From positions 80,310-144,309 of the forward strand of contig NZ_LT985361.1 of NCBI RefSeq assembly GCF_900269665.1: a stretch of DNA of 64,000 nucleotides. The letters run 5' to 3'. The translations under genes and the position numbers were made by a program. The stretch is from Nocardia suismassiliense. GTDB lineage: Bacteria; Actinomycetota; Actinomycetes; Mycobacteriales; Mycobacteriaceae. The notes below the pieces were generated by a model. The model saw nothing but the letters and a program-made list of their open reading frames with translations. It made no database searches and had not been told where the DNA came from. Below are positions 7,981-15,304 of this stretch, piece after piece (position 1 is the first letter of the stretch; the number at the start of each line of letters is the position of its first letter).

Positions 7981-8000
7981 CTCAGCTGCAAGCAGATGTA

Positions 8001-8204
8001 CTACGAGGCCTCCGCCGAGCCCGTGCTCAGCAGCTTGAGGAGGTCACCGAGGATCGTGGCCGAACCGCTCTCGGTCGCGGTGTCGGTCTTGGCGGAACCG
8101 GTGCCCGAGCCCGAGTCGGTGCCGGCCGAGGCCAGGCCCGAACCGGCCAGGATGATGCCTGCGGTAGCCGCGAACACAACGCCGAACACGCGAATCTTGC
8201 TCAT
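8001..8204 (-). CDS. Small secreted protein
   Basis: 67 residues from ATG 8204, with AAGGGGA upstream. The first 27 residues form a signal peptide (MSKIRVFGVVFAATAGIILA, then SGLASA before the likely cleavage). The mature part is short, rich in Ser/Thr/Gly/Asp (SGSGTGSAKTDTATESGSA), and ends with a helix (ILGDLLKLLSTG). It resembles small exported proteins common in Nocardia chromosomes and not a phage structural gene. It is monocistronic, with its own terminator downstream. It sits inside the phage-derived block, so it is either cargo or a sign that the block is mosaic. Function unknown. Confidence 0.7.
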   Translation of the reverse strand: MSKIRVFGVVFAATAGIILAGSGLASAGTDSGSGTGSAKTDTATESGSATILGDLLKLLSTGSAEAS

Positions 8205-8664
8205 CTGAGAATCTTCCCCTTGAAAAAATTGTCCCTCGAATCGACAACCTGCTGGTTATCGGTCGAGAGTTTTCTAGCACAGGGTTTACCCGGCTAGCGA
8301 CCCGCCAGTCACGCGCAACGCACGACGTCAATTGCCGATCGATAACGGGTCATGCACAGCGAGGGTTTCGGAACAATACCTGCAAATTCGGTGCAGGGCC
8401 GCGACTTCTACGGTTTCCCAGGCGCTCCGGGAACTTCGTTCACATACCGGCATCTCGACGCACCAGTCCCCGGCACTCGGCCGAGTCCGCAGCCGATGCA
8501 CAGCCACCGACCCAGCTATCGCCGAGCGTGAACGTTGCGAATAGCGCACCCGGTCACAGGTACCCAGCAATTCGAGAGTTATGTTGTGATTCATTTCATA
8601 CGAAATGACTGTAACTTTCTGCGTTCTTTCGCCGAGCGCGCACCGAATTACGTTTTGAAACAAC
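8205..8664. other. 460-bp AT-richer intergenic stretch
   Basis: Base composition is clearly less GC-rich than the neighbours, especially 8560-8680. A minus-strand open frame (8328-8678) overlaps the end of the upstream gene by ATGA but has no protein-like composition. The stretch probably carries the promoter of the secreted-protein gene; I see no strong motif and no RNA gene. Confidence 0.5.
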
Positions 8665-9360
8665 TCAATTCGAGTCATTCACGGCGGCCGGTGCGCGACG
8701 TCGCATCGGATGCACCAGGTGTTCGTCCAATACCTCACCCACGGTGTACAACTCTGGCCAGCCCGGTGCCCACGGCCCGGGTAGTGGGGCGATTTTCCCT
8801 GCGTTGCGCAGTGTTTGGATCCGCCGCACGGTCAGTCCCTGATACTCGGCGCCGAGTTCCTTTGCCAACGTGGCGATCCCGGATGCGTTGAGCCGGTGCC
8901 GGCGCGCCTGCTCGAGTTTCTGCTCGTCCAGCTCGATCGGTGCGGCAGGCGGGCACACGATCCACAGTGCGGCCTGCACCACCGTGCGGATCTCCGAGGG
9001 GGCGCCCTCGGCACCCTCGGTCATGGCCAGCGCGATCAGGTTTCGGTCCAGCCAGCGAGCGAGGCCGGGCGTGGACGGTGATCCGGCATAGTCGAGACCA
9101 CGCTGCTCACACACGAGCCGCACCCACGAGACGAGTACCGCGTGTAATTCGTCGGCGGCCCGGGAGGCGGCGGGGTTGTAGGGCAGGGGCTGTTCGCTCG
9201 GTCTGCGGTTCATCCGATAGTCACCGCGGGTGCTCAATCGGGACTGCCTGGTCAGCGAAATGCTGAGATCCTCGGCGAGATCGGGGATTTCGCGAAGCAA
9301 CTCAGCGAGCGCACGGAGTTCGATGCGGTCGAGGTACAGGTGGTTCGGGTGCTCGGTCAC
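8665..9360 (-). CDS. Phage-type protein, probable helix-turn-helix DNA-binding domain at C-terminus
   Basis: 231 residues from GTG 9360, which overlaps the stop of a 15-codon upstream frame (GTGA). The C-terminal 90 residues (ARRHRLNASGIATLAKELGAEYQGLTVRRIQTLRNAGKIAPLPG) look like a helix-turn-helix or winged-helix module recognising DNA. The middle contains conserved-looking WVRLVCEQRGLDYAGSP and VVQAALWIVCPP. I associate this architecture with unnamed proteins in the replication/regulation segment of Nocardia and Rhodococcus phages. It is coupled to the replication-initiator-like gene upstream. The exact role is unknown; the alternative internal start is the ATG of MNRRPSEQ. Confidence 0.6.
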   Translation of the reverse strand: MTEHPNHLYLDRIELRALAELLREIPDLAEDLSISLTRQSRLSTRGDYRMNRRPSEQPLPYNPAASRAADELHAVLVSWVRLVCEQRGLDYAGSPSTPGLARWLDRNLIALAMTEGAEGAPSEIRTVVQAALWIVCPPAAPIELDEQKLEQARRHRLNASGIATLAKELGAEYQGLTVRRIQTLRNAGKIAPLPGPWAPGWPELYTVGEVLDEHLVHPMRRRAPAAVNDSN

Positions 9361-9402
9361 CGGGAAACCGCCTCGATGGACCGCGGTGCGGTGGTGGTTG
9401 TC
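9357..9402 (-). CDS. 15-codon linking ORF
   Basis: An ATG at 9402 overlaps the stop of the replication-initiator-like gene, and the frame (MTTTTAPRSIEAVSR) ends in a TGA overlapping the GTG of the next gene at 9360. It has overlapping stop/start signals on both sides. It may exist only to keep ribosomes moving between the two genes and not to make a functional peptide. Confidence 0.3.
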
Positions 9403-10192
9403 ATGGTGTCGTTTCCTCTTCGGTGGCATGCCAGTGGTCGAGCGAGGTCACCGTGCGGTGGTCGCAGCGCAGCACGGGCGGATCGGGGTTCACGGCGAGC
9501 AGATCGGCTGGTGGGTGGCGCCAGCCCGCGTCGTCGCACATCACGCAGTTGCGGGCGGCTTCGCGGCGGTGCACGGCATCGGCGCGCAGGTCGCTGCCGT
9601 GCGCCGCGTCCCACCGCTGTCTGGCGCGCCTCGCGTCGGCACAGCCACCGCACGGTGGCGGCGCGGGGTGATTGCGGTGCATCGGGCATTGCCGGGGCGG
9701 CGCCGATCGCACTGCCCTGGAAGAACTTTCAGGGTCATGGGCAGGGACAGGGGTTTCGATGTGCTCCGGCAATTGCTCGACAGCTGGTTCAGCTTCGGCC
9801 GGAACCCTTGCTGCAGTGGGTGTTCGAGCAGATGGTGCAGCACTTGCTTGCGCACGAAGCTGTCTGGCTTGCCCGGAGACCTGACCGCCTTTGCGACCCG
9901 CGTCGGCCCGTTTACGGCGTCGGTCCTCGATTTCGGCCTTCGACATCTGGCGTTCGCCCCAGTCGTGGAACTGGTAGCCGCCGTCGACGGCCATCCACAG
10001 GCCCACCTCCACCAGCTTTTTCGCCTGCGCCGCCGAGCCGAGGCCGCGCACGATCGCGGCGGGCACGAAACCCTCGGTGAGCTGTTGCATCGACCACGAG
10101 CCGGCCCGCACCCACAGCCCCATCGCGGCGTTGCCCGCCGCGACGGCCTTGGGATGGAAACCGAGCTGGTCGTCGACCTGGAACCACGGCAT
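9401..10192 (-). CDS. Phage replication-initiator-like protein (DnaD-like N-terminus)
   Basis: 263 residues from ATG 10192, overlapping the stop of the esterase gene (TGATG). The N-terminus, MPWFQVDDQLGFHPKAVAAG followed by NAAMGLWVRAGSWS, is a pattern common in actinophage early regions, where such proteins are annotated as replication initiators or DnaD/helix-turn-helix proteins. A basic stretch (IEDRRRKRADAGRKGG) follows, then an Ala/Pro-rich linker. The C-terminal region has several Cys/His pairs (CPMHRNHPAPPPCGGC and NCVMCDDAGW, then CDH) that probably bind zinc. Role inferred from family resemblance. Confidence 0.6.
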   Translation of the reverse strand: MPWFQVDDQLGFHPKAVAAGNAAMGLWVRAGSWSMQQLTEGFVPAAIVRGLGSAAQAKKLVEVGLWMAVDGGYQFHDWGERQMSKAEIEDRRRKRADAGRKGGQVSGQARQLRAQASAAPSARTPTAARVPAEAEPAVEQLPEHIETPVPAHDPESSSRAVRSAPPRQCPMHRNHPAPPPCGGCADARRARQRWDAAHGSDLRADAVHRREAARNCVMCDDAGWRHPPADLLAVNPDPPVLRCDHRTVTSLDHWHATEEETTP

Positions 10193-10974
10193 CAGCGGTT
10201 CCCCTCGGCCACCTCGCGGTTGATCGCCTCGGCGAGCAGCCGGGCGTGGCCGTGCCGGACGTAGGCGTCGGTGTGCCGCCCGTCGAACAGATAGCCGCGG
10301 GCATAGGCGACGGCGCCACCCCAGGAGCGCCAGTGCTCCAGCGACCACCAGCGTTGCAGCTGGTGCCGGGTGGCGACCGCGATGATGCTCTGCCCCCAGC
10401 GCACCATGGCTTCCGGACTGGCCAGGCTGAAATACGCACTGAGATCGGCGATCAGGCGCAGCGGATTGCCCGCGGGCAGCGCGGTGATCGGATCACCCTC
10501 GGCAGCAACCCAATACGTCGGAATACCGGTGATGGTCCGCTGCCCGACGACGCCGTAACCGCCGGGATCCTTACCGAGGCAACAGCCCGCCGGACGCAGC
10601 GGGTCCGCGATCAATGCACAGGCGATGACCTCCAAGTGCGGGAACAGACCGGCGCCGATCTCGGCGGCGAGGTCACCCGCGATACCCGCCCCCTGTGAAT
10701 AACCAGCCAGCACTACACGATTGGGCGTTGCTTCGATCGCATCGATCAAGGCCTGCCTACCTGCCGCCACACTGTCGGCGAACGCGACGTGCCGCCCGTA
10801 ATCCGCCGGATAAGGCACCATTCGCACGACAAAACGCCGTGGGTCGAGAGCTTCGGCGAAGGCGGCGGTGACCGGATCGCCATTCGGATTCCAGGTACCT
10901 CCGACGATCAACACATCGATGACCTCGCCGGGAGCGAGCAACTTGCCGAATAAACGGCGGCCGAAAATGGCCAC
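10192..10974 (-). CDS. Cutinase/LysB-like alpha/beta hydrolase
   Basis: 260 residues from GTG 10974, chosen because AAAGGA lies 8 bp upstream; an ATG at 11016 would add 14 residues. The nucleophile elbow is VVLAGYSQGAG, with Ser in the GYSQG motif typical of cutinases and mycobacteriophage LysB. A candidate Asp is in LIADPLRPAG and a candidate His in DAYVRHGHARLL near the C-terminus. LysB enzymes cut the ester linking mycolic acids to arabinogalactan and help release particles through the mycolate outer membrane. There is no signal peptide, as for LysB. The unusual point is its place among regulatory/replication genes instead of after the tail genes. Confidence 0.7.
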   Translation of the reverse strand: MAIFGRRLFGKLLAPGEVIDVLIVGGTWNPNGDPVTAAFAEALDPRRFVVRMVPYPADYGRHVAFADSVAAGRQALIDAIEATPNRVVLAGYSQGAGIAGDLAAEIGAGLFPHLEVIACALIADPLRPAGCCLGKDPGGYGVVGQRTITGIPTYWVAAEGDPITALPAGNPLRLIADLSAYFSLASPEAMVRWGQSIIAVATRHQLQRWWSLEHWRSWGGAVAYARGYLFDGRHTDAYVRHGHARLLAEAINREVAEGNR

Positions 10975-11065
10975 GTGGTCTGTCCTTTCGTGCACGACTC
11001 GACCGGTTGAGCGCATGACGGAACCACTCGGTCAGGTCGGAGAATGAGAAAACGAGAGCGCCGGA

Positions 11066-11383
11066 TCAGCGGGGCGCGTGCAATACCGGGCCGGGGCGTT
11101 CGGCCGCGGTGCCGCAGTGATCACAGGAGCCCGGCTGTGCGACAGCGGTTTCCAGTCGAAGATTCGACGGATGGGTGGCGATGGCGTTACCGAGTTCGGC
11201 ACAGACGGGATTGGCATAGCCGTAGTCGACGTACACCATCCGGTGATCCACATCGACGATGACGCCGTGTTCGACGGCGCCGCGCGCCGCGGTCGTTCCG
11301 AGGTAGGTGACGCGGGCACCGATATGGTGCCGGAAGATCTCGAGGGCGGGATTCGCGCGACGCCGTCGCGCCGGCTTGCTCAC
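11066..11383 (-). CDS. Small phage-type protein with C-terminal CxxC
   Basis: 105 residues from GTG 11383, which overlaps the stop of the upstream gene (GTGA). The N-terminus is basic (SKPARRRRANPALEIFRHH). The middle reads ARVTYLGTTAARGAVEHGVIVDVDHRMVYVDYG, compatible with a small beta-barrel (SH3-like) fold, and the C-terminus has CDHCG, a possible zinc knuckle. No family recognised. It belongs to the chain of overlapping genes below the HTH regulator. Confidence 0.5.
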   Translation of the reverse strand: MSKPARRRRANPALEIFRHHIGARVTYLGTTAARGAVEHGVIVDVDHRMVYVDYGYANPVCAELGNAIATHPSNLRLETAVAQPGSCDHCGTAAERPGPVLHAPR

Positions 11384-11685
11384 CGCGGGCTCGGCTCGGG
11401 GTCGATCGGTGCCGTCGGGTCCGGGGTCGCGACGAGTGTCGCGCTGCGCACCCGGGCGTCGCGTGGATCGTGGATGAGGACCACGACGACGGCGTGCGGT
11501 TCGTCGCCGCCGAGGTAGGGAATGCCGGAGATGCCCGGGCGCCACGCGCCGAATCCGGCGAGCCTCGGCACACTGCGCACGGCGTGATCGAGTGCCGTCT
11601 CGGCGGTAGCTGATCGATCGCTCAACACCGCCCATCCGCCTTCCGGCAGGCAGTGATTTGCGTCACAAAATGTTTGGTACGACAC
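11380..11685 (-). CDS. Hypothetical phage-type protein
   Basis: 101 residues from GTG 11685. The sequence reads SYQTFCDANHCLPEGGWAVL and later GISGIPYLGGDEPHAVVVVLIHDPRDARV. No domain recognised. Its stop overlaps the next start, and its 5' end overlaps a 39-codon frame (11622-11741) that is itself ATGA-coupled to the HTH gene, so translation of this gene may depend on that leader frame. Confidence 0.5.
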   Translation of the reverse strand: MSYQTFCDANHCLPEGGWAVLSDRSATAETALDHAVRSVPRLAGFGAWRPGISGIPYLGGDEPHAVVVVLIHDPRDARVRSATLVATPDPTAPIDPEPSPR

Positions 11686-11741
11686 GCCGAAAGTCGACGG
11701 CGGGACTCGCCGGGCGACCGGCGGGCATCAGTGATTGTCAT
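11622..11741 (-). CDS. 39-residue ORF coupled to the HTH repressor gene
   Basis: ATG 11741 overlaps the stop of the HTH gene (ATGA). It encodes MTITDARRSPGESRRRLSAC and 19 more residues, ending within the next gene in another frame. The peptide is Arg-rich and has three Cys. Coupling is clear from the sequence, but composition gives no function; it may be a translational coupler only. Confidence 0.3.
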   Translation of the reverse strand: MTITDARRSPGESRRRLSACRTKHFVTQITACRKADGRC

Positions 11742-11962
11742 CGCATCTCCGCTTGGTCGGGCAAGAGGTCGACGACGCGGCGCCGCACTACCGCGGCGAT
11801 CCGAACGAGCTCGTCCAGCGTGAACGAGCCGTGCGCGGCGAGCAGGCTGCGCAGGTCGGAAGCCGGCAGCCCGGAACGCGCGGCCAAGTCCTCGAGACAA
11901 AGTCCCGCATCGGACATGGCGAGCCGCACCTTCCCGGCAACCATCTGGTCTAGATGTTCCAT
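11738..11962 (-). CDS. Small HTH (XRE-like) regulator
   Basis: 74 residues from ATG 11962 (MEHLDQMVAGKVRLAMSDAG). The segment LCLEDLAARSGLPASDLRSLL is a classic helix-turn-helix. A TTG at 11998 could extend the protein but would run through the palindromic operator. A TTGCAA / TAGTGT pair spaced by 17 bp ends about 7 bp before the ATG, so the message is probably leaderless. Divergent from a second HTH gene at 12106, it is a candidate repressor or Cro-like partner controlling the phage-derived block. Confidence 0.7.
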   Translation of the reverse strand: MEHLDQMVAGKVRLAMSDAGLCLEDLAARSGLPASDLRSLLAAHGSFTLDELVRIAAVVRRRVVDLLPDQAEMR

Positions 11963-11969
11963 ACGGAGC

Positions 11970-11999
11970 ACACTAAGGTCCGTTTGGACCTGTTGCAAC
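11970..11999 (-). promoter_or_regulatory. Promoter with palindromic operator (leftward)
   Basis: The minus strand reads TTGCAA (11999-11994), a 17-bp spacer, then TAGTGT (11976-11971). The spacer contains the perfect dyad AGGTCC-N4-GGACCT (11976-11991). A regulator bound there would block RNA polymerase directly. It drives the HTH gene at 11962 and probably the coupled genes below it. Confidence 0.6.
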
Positions 12000-12086
12000 T
12001 CACAGATGACCTTTACGGGCGAAATATCCGATAACTGTGGGAAACCTTGGTGTTTTTACGGCATGTCGTTTGCCAGGTAGCCGTTC

Positions 12087-12103
12087 GGACCTCAGAATGG
12101 TCC
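12087..12103. promoter_or_regulatory. Second dyad operator, upstream of the rightward HTH gene
   Basis: GGACC-N7-GGTCC (12087-12103) uses the same GGACC/GGTCC half-sites as the leftward operator but in the opposite order. It ends 3 bp before the ATG at 12106. The shared half-sites suggest that one or both HTH proteins bind both places. Confidence 0.55.
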
Positions 12104-12105
12104 AT

Positions 12106-12363
12106 ATGGGTGTGGAAAAGGTACCTTCGGACATCAATCGCGCAGTAGGAGCAGAGCTCAGGGCAGCCCGGGCTCGGCGAGCCCTGACGCGTCCGCAACT
12201 CGCGGCGCTGACCGGCCTCGGAGTCAGCACGATTCAGCGCTTCGAGAACGGCGACCGGTCGCCGGACATGCAGCAGCTGCACGCGTTGTGCACCGCACTG
12301 GACATTCCGATGCGGGAGTTCGTGGCGCTCGCGCTGCGCGACGTCGAACGCCCCGCGGAGTAA
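12106..12363 (+). CDS. XRE-family transcriptional regulator
   Basis: 85 residues from ATG 12106 (MGVEKVPSDINRAVGAELRA). It is a compact XRE domain: RARRALTRPQLAALTGLGVST is the helix-turn-helix, followed by IQRFENGDRSPDMQQLHALC, the usual XRE scaffold. An in-frame ATG at 12097 lies inside the operator dyad. It is the only clearly rightward gene of the phage-derived block and faces away from the 11962 HTH gene, the layout of a prophage or tailocin genetic switch. Confidence 0.8.
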   Translation: MGVEKVPSDINRAVGAELRAARARRALTRPQLAALTGLGVSTIQRFENGDRSPDMQQLHALCTALDIPMREFVALALRDVERPAE

Positions 12364-12550
12364 CGCACACAACCGAACAGCACCCACACTGCCGTCACCA
12401 CCGGGTCTCGGCGGTGCGAAAGCTATTGCGCGGGACAGTGAGTCGAAAAGACGATCGGCGAACTGATGCGGCGCAGGACTTCACGCCCTGACATCGGCGC
12501 GCCGTGTGAGAAGACCGCGCCGGCACCCTACTGCCGTGCGGCGAAAACGC

Positions 12551-12814
12551 TTATGCGCAGCGTGGATCGGCACCACCGTCGGCCACCACCACGGTGTCGT
12601 CGACGATCACTCCGGTGGCCGCCTCGGCGTACTGCAGCACCGCTTCGACCGGATCTACGCCCATCACCCACGCCGCGAGTACGACGTCACACAACGTGCC
12701 CTTGCCCTGCACAACCCGCCGGGCAACTTCATCCCCGATAGCCGTACCCAGTGTGACTGCGGCGTTGTTTCCCCGCCCCGCCGCAAACGGTCTGACTGAG
12801 TCGATCTGGTCCAC
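12551..12814 (-). CDS. Hypothetical protein
   Basis: 87 residues from GTG 12814, with AAGGGG upstream. The sequence has protein-like order (ARRVVQGKGTLCDVVLAAWV, then DPVEAVLQYAEAATGVIVDD) and no membrane helix. No family recognised. It lies between the phage-derived block and the chromosomal VanW gene; which side it belongs to is unclear. Confidence 0.45.
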   Translation of the reverse strand: MDQIDSVRPFAAGRGNNAAVTLGTAIGDEVARRVVQGKGTLCDVVLAAWVMGVDPVEAVLQYAEAATGVIVDDTVVVADGGADPRCA

Positions 12815-13082
12815 GACTGTTATCCCCTTCACTTCGCTCAACCTTGAGCCCCACTCCGAGACAGAACCGGACTGGCGTCCCGGAATCTGGCGTAGTTATA
12901 TCCCATTCGCCGGGGGGTCGCCCACCAAAGTCGCCCTGCCACAGAATGATTCGTGGCTCGCCGGGCTAACCAGCGGCGCGCTGTGAGATAGCCGGAAGTT
13001 GGCTCGAGCCGCACATCGCGGCCGGAAGGCGGCGGCGTGCGGCTCGTCGGCGGGGACGGGCGTTGCCCAGGAGTTGTTGCGG

Positions 13083-14996
13083 TCACTCACATTTCACGAC
13101 GGGGATCGGATCGTATTTGACCGTCCGGGTGGTCCGGGAGACCTCGCGACCGGAGCGCTTGTCGGTGATGATGCGGGTGTCGGAGATGGTGAAGCCGGGG
13201 GCGCCCTCCGAGGCGATGCAGTCCTTGCCCTTCGGGAGCTTGATGGTGGTCGGCTCGGTCGGCTTGGTCTTCTCACCGGTCACCGATTCGACGTTCAGGG
13301 TCTTGGTACCCCAGAGCCGAACGGTCACTTCGGAATCGGTGGTGACGGCCTCGATGAAGACGCCGTGCGGGGTGTTGTTGCGGAAGCGCAGATCGATCGC
13401 GCCGTCGAAGACGGTCGCCTCGCGCGCGGCCGGGTAGCGGGAGATGTAGTAGCTGTGCTCGGTGTGGCCCGCGTCTTCCATGCCCGCGAAGTACGCGGCG
13501 TTGTAGAGGGTGGTGGCGAACTGGCTGATGCCGCCGCCGACGGCGGTGCTCGGCCTGCCGTGATCGATGATGCCGGACTCCACGTAGCCCTCGGCGGTGC
13601 CGCGCGGGCCGGTGAAGTCGTTGAGCGAGAAAGTATCTCCCGGCTTCACGACCGCGCCGTTGACCTTCCTGGCAACCACCTTGATGTTCACCCCGGACGG
13701 GCCGCTGAAGCCGTTGGTGGTGAACGTGCCCATGGTCTCGACCACGCCGAGCCCCTGTGCCGCCTCGGTGGTCAGCTTCGGCTCCACTTTTTCGTAGATC
13801 GCCTGGCCGGTCCGCTCCTGCGGCGCGGCGAGCAGCGCGGCGAACTGCTCGAAGGTCTTCGGCCAGTTGATTTTGTCACCGACGACCGCGGGCACCACGG
13901 TCGGTTTGCCGCCGGTGAGTGCGAACGTCGCGTCCTTCGCCTCGATCTCCGAGGGCGCGAGTTGCGGCGCCAGCAAACCGACCGCGACGTTTTGATCGAC
14001 GGCCATGGCGAGCCCGCCTTGACCGTCGGGCGCGAAGGACAGCACCGACGCGATCTGCTCCGGGTCGAGCTTGGCCGACCCGCCCTTGCCCGCGAAGACG
14101 ATCGGCGCGCGCACCGCGGGCTCGGCCACTTCGCGCAGGGCTTGGTCGACCGCGTCCGGGCGGACGGTGAGCGGTGCGGGGTGCACCGGCAGGTCCAGCG
14201 CGGCACCGGTGATCCACTTGTCGATCAGGTCGGTGCGGGCGGCCGGGGTGTCCAGCACGCGGCCGGGGACCGGGGCGACCGCGACCGGTCGTGCCTTGTC
14301 GAAGGCGATGGTGCCTTCGACCGAGGGTCTGTCGTGTACGCGTAGCGCGGTCAGCTGGCGATCCAGCGCGGCGTCGTCGACGCCGCTGGCCACCGCGACA
14401 TCGCGGGTGGTGAAGAACGAGGTGAGCCGGGTGATCGGGTCGAGCGGCTGCTTGCCGATGCGCGCCCAGGTGCCGTCCCAGTCGACGGTCAGCCCCGCGG
14501 CGGCGGGGACGAGCCTGGTCTGCACGTCACCGATGCGCAGCGGTAGTTCCCGGTCGGCGCGCGGTGCGAGTTCGGCGCGCAACTTCGTGTCCGCGGCCTC
14601 GGTGTCCAGGCCGCCGACGTCGACGCCCGCGACGACCGTGCCGCGCGGCACCTCGCCCGAGGAGAGCACCAGATCGACCGCGTAGGCGAGGCCGGTCACC
14701 GCGAGCACCGCACCGACCGCGAGGCCGGCCCGCTTCAGCACGGTGCGATTCAGCCGCTGCGCGGGAGGACCGGAGATGGGCCGCCGGGTCGGTGGCGCCG
14801 GACGCTCCCCCGGCTTGGCCCGATGGGTGGCGCGCCTGGTCGGGGTGACCTGTAGCGGTTCGGTGGGGGCGGAATCGCCGCCCCACTCCTGGGGCTGCTG
14901 CGCCCCGTTGGCCTGGGCCGATTCGAGCAGCTGGCGTAAACCGACCTCGCCCGCCGGTTGTTGGCCGCGGCGTCCGGTGCTCGACTGGCTCGTCAC
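13083..14996 (-). CDS. VanW-family membrane-anchored wall protein
   Basis: 637 residues from GTG 14996, with GGGGAGGA upstream. Layout: a Pro/Arg-rich cytoplasmic N-terminus (1-85), one membrane helix at about 88-110 (LKRAGLAVGAVLAVTGLAYA), an extracellular region with repeated PG-binding-4-type segments (EVPRGTVVAGVDVGGL), and then the VanW domain with GDTFSLNDFTGPR, GGGISQFATTLYNAAYFAG and HSYYISRYP. The final part is G5-like. VanW proteins occur with peptidoglycan-modifying and vancomycin-resistance genes, but their reaction is unknown. Here it is a single gene, not in a van cluster. Confidence 0.85.
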   Translation of the reverse strand: MTSQSSTGRRGQQPAGEVGLRQLLESAQANGAQQPQEWGGDSAPTEPLQVTPTRRATHRAKPGERPAPPTRRPISGPPAQRLNRTVLKRAGLAVGAVLAVTGLAYAVDLVLSSGEVPRGTVVAGVDVGGLDTEAADTKLRAELAPRADRELPLRIGDVQTRLVPAAAGLTVDWDGTWARIGKQPLDPITRLTSFFTTRDVAVASGVDDAALDRQLTALRVHDRPSVEGTIAFDKARPVAVAPVPGRVLDTPAARTDLIDKWITGAALDLPVHPAPLTVRPDAVDQALREVAEPAVRAPIVFAGKGGSAKLDPEQIASVLSFAPDGQGGLAMAVDQNVAVGLLAPQLAPSEIEAKDATFALTGGKPTVVPAVVGDKINWPKTFEQFAALLAAPQERTGQAIYEKVEPKLTTEAAQGLGVVETMGTFTTNGFSGPSGVNIKVVARKVNGAVVKPGDTFSLNDFTGPRGTAEGYVESGIIDHGRPSTAVGGGISQFATTLYNAAYFAGMEDAGHTEHSYYISRYPAAREATVFDGAIDLRFRNNTPHGVFIEAVTTDSEVTVRLWGTKTLNVESVTGEKTKPTEPTTIKLPKGKDCIASEGAPGFTISDTRIITDKRSGREVSRTTRTVKYDPIPVVKCE

Positions 14997-15304
14997 GAAC
15001 CGTCCTCCCCGTTCGGTTGAGTTGGGACTCACTGGGTGCGAGTCTCCGCCAACGATAGTGCGCCCCAGCGACAACGTCAGGTGAGCACTGATCTACAGCT
15101 AATTCCTTGCAAAGAACCCGGTGGGCTACGCAAAGGGCCCCGCGCAGTTGCCGGGTCGGGGGTCTGGCAACTACGCGGAGCCGATCTGATTATCGGTGCG
15201 GCGCACCGTGCGTTACACCGCCGGACGGACCAGGATCGAATCGAGGCGGGACAATCGAGGACGAACGAGTGTCCGGCCACCGCACACACGAGGAGAGGGA
15301 TGGC

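Larger units (their letters stand above)
7471..8000. other. 530-bp non-coding stretch with two strong inverted repeats
   Basis: No convincing gene is present. Open frames here (for example 7512-7838 minus) lack a Shine-Dalgarno and protein-like composition. The stretch holds an 11-bp perfect inverted repeat at 7537-7574 and a 16-bp perfect hairpin at 7945-7980. It separates the small phage gene at 7273 from the secreted-protein gene at 8001. Confidence 0.6.

Noticed and set aside
8328..8678. 116-codon minus-strand open frame, ATGA-coupled to the upstream gene
   Set aside because: Composition is not coding-like, the region is AT-rich and no domain is seen; probably chance.
1..12400. Integrase or att site marking prophage ends
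   Set aside because: No integrase motif, tRNA gene or paired direct repeat found near 12.4-13 kb; the left end is outside the window.
12999..14345. 448-codon plus-strand frame over the VanW gene
   Set aside because: Antisense shadow in GC-rich DNA with Arg/Gly/His bias; the minus-strand VanW frame has clear domains.
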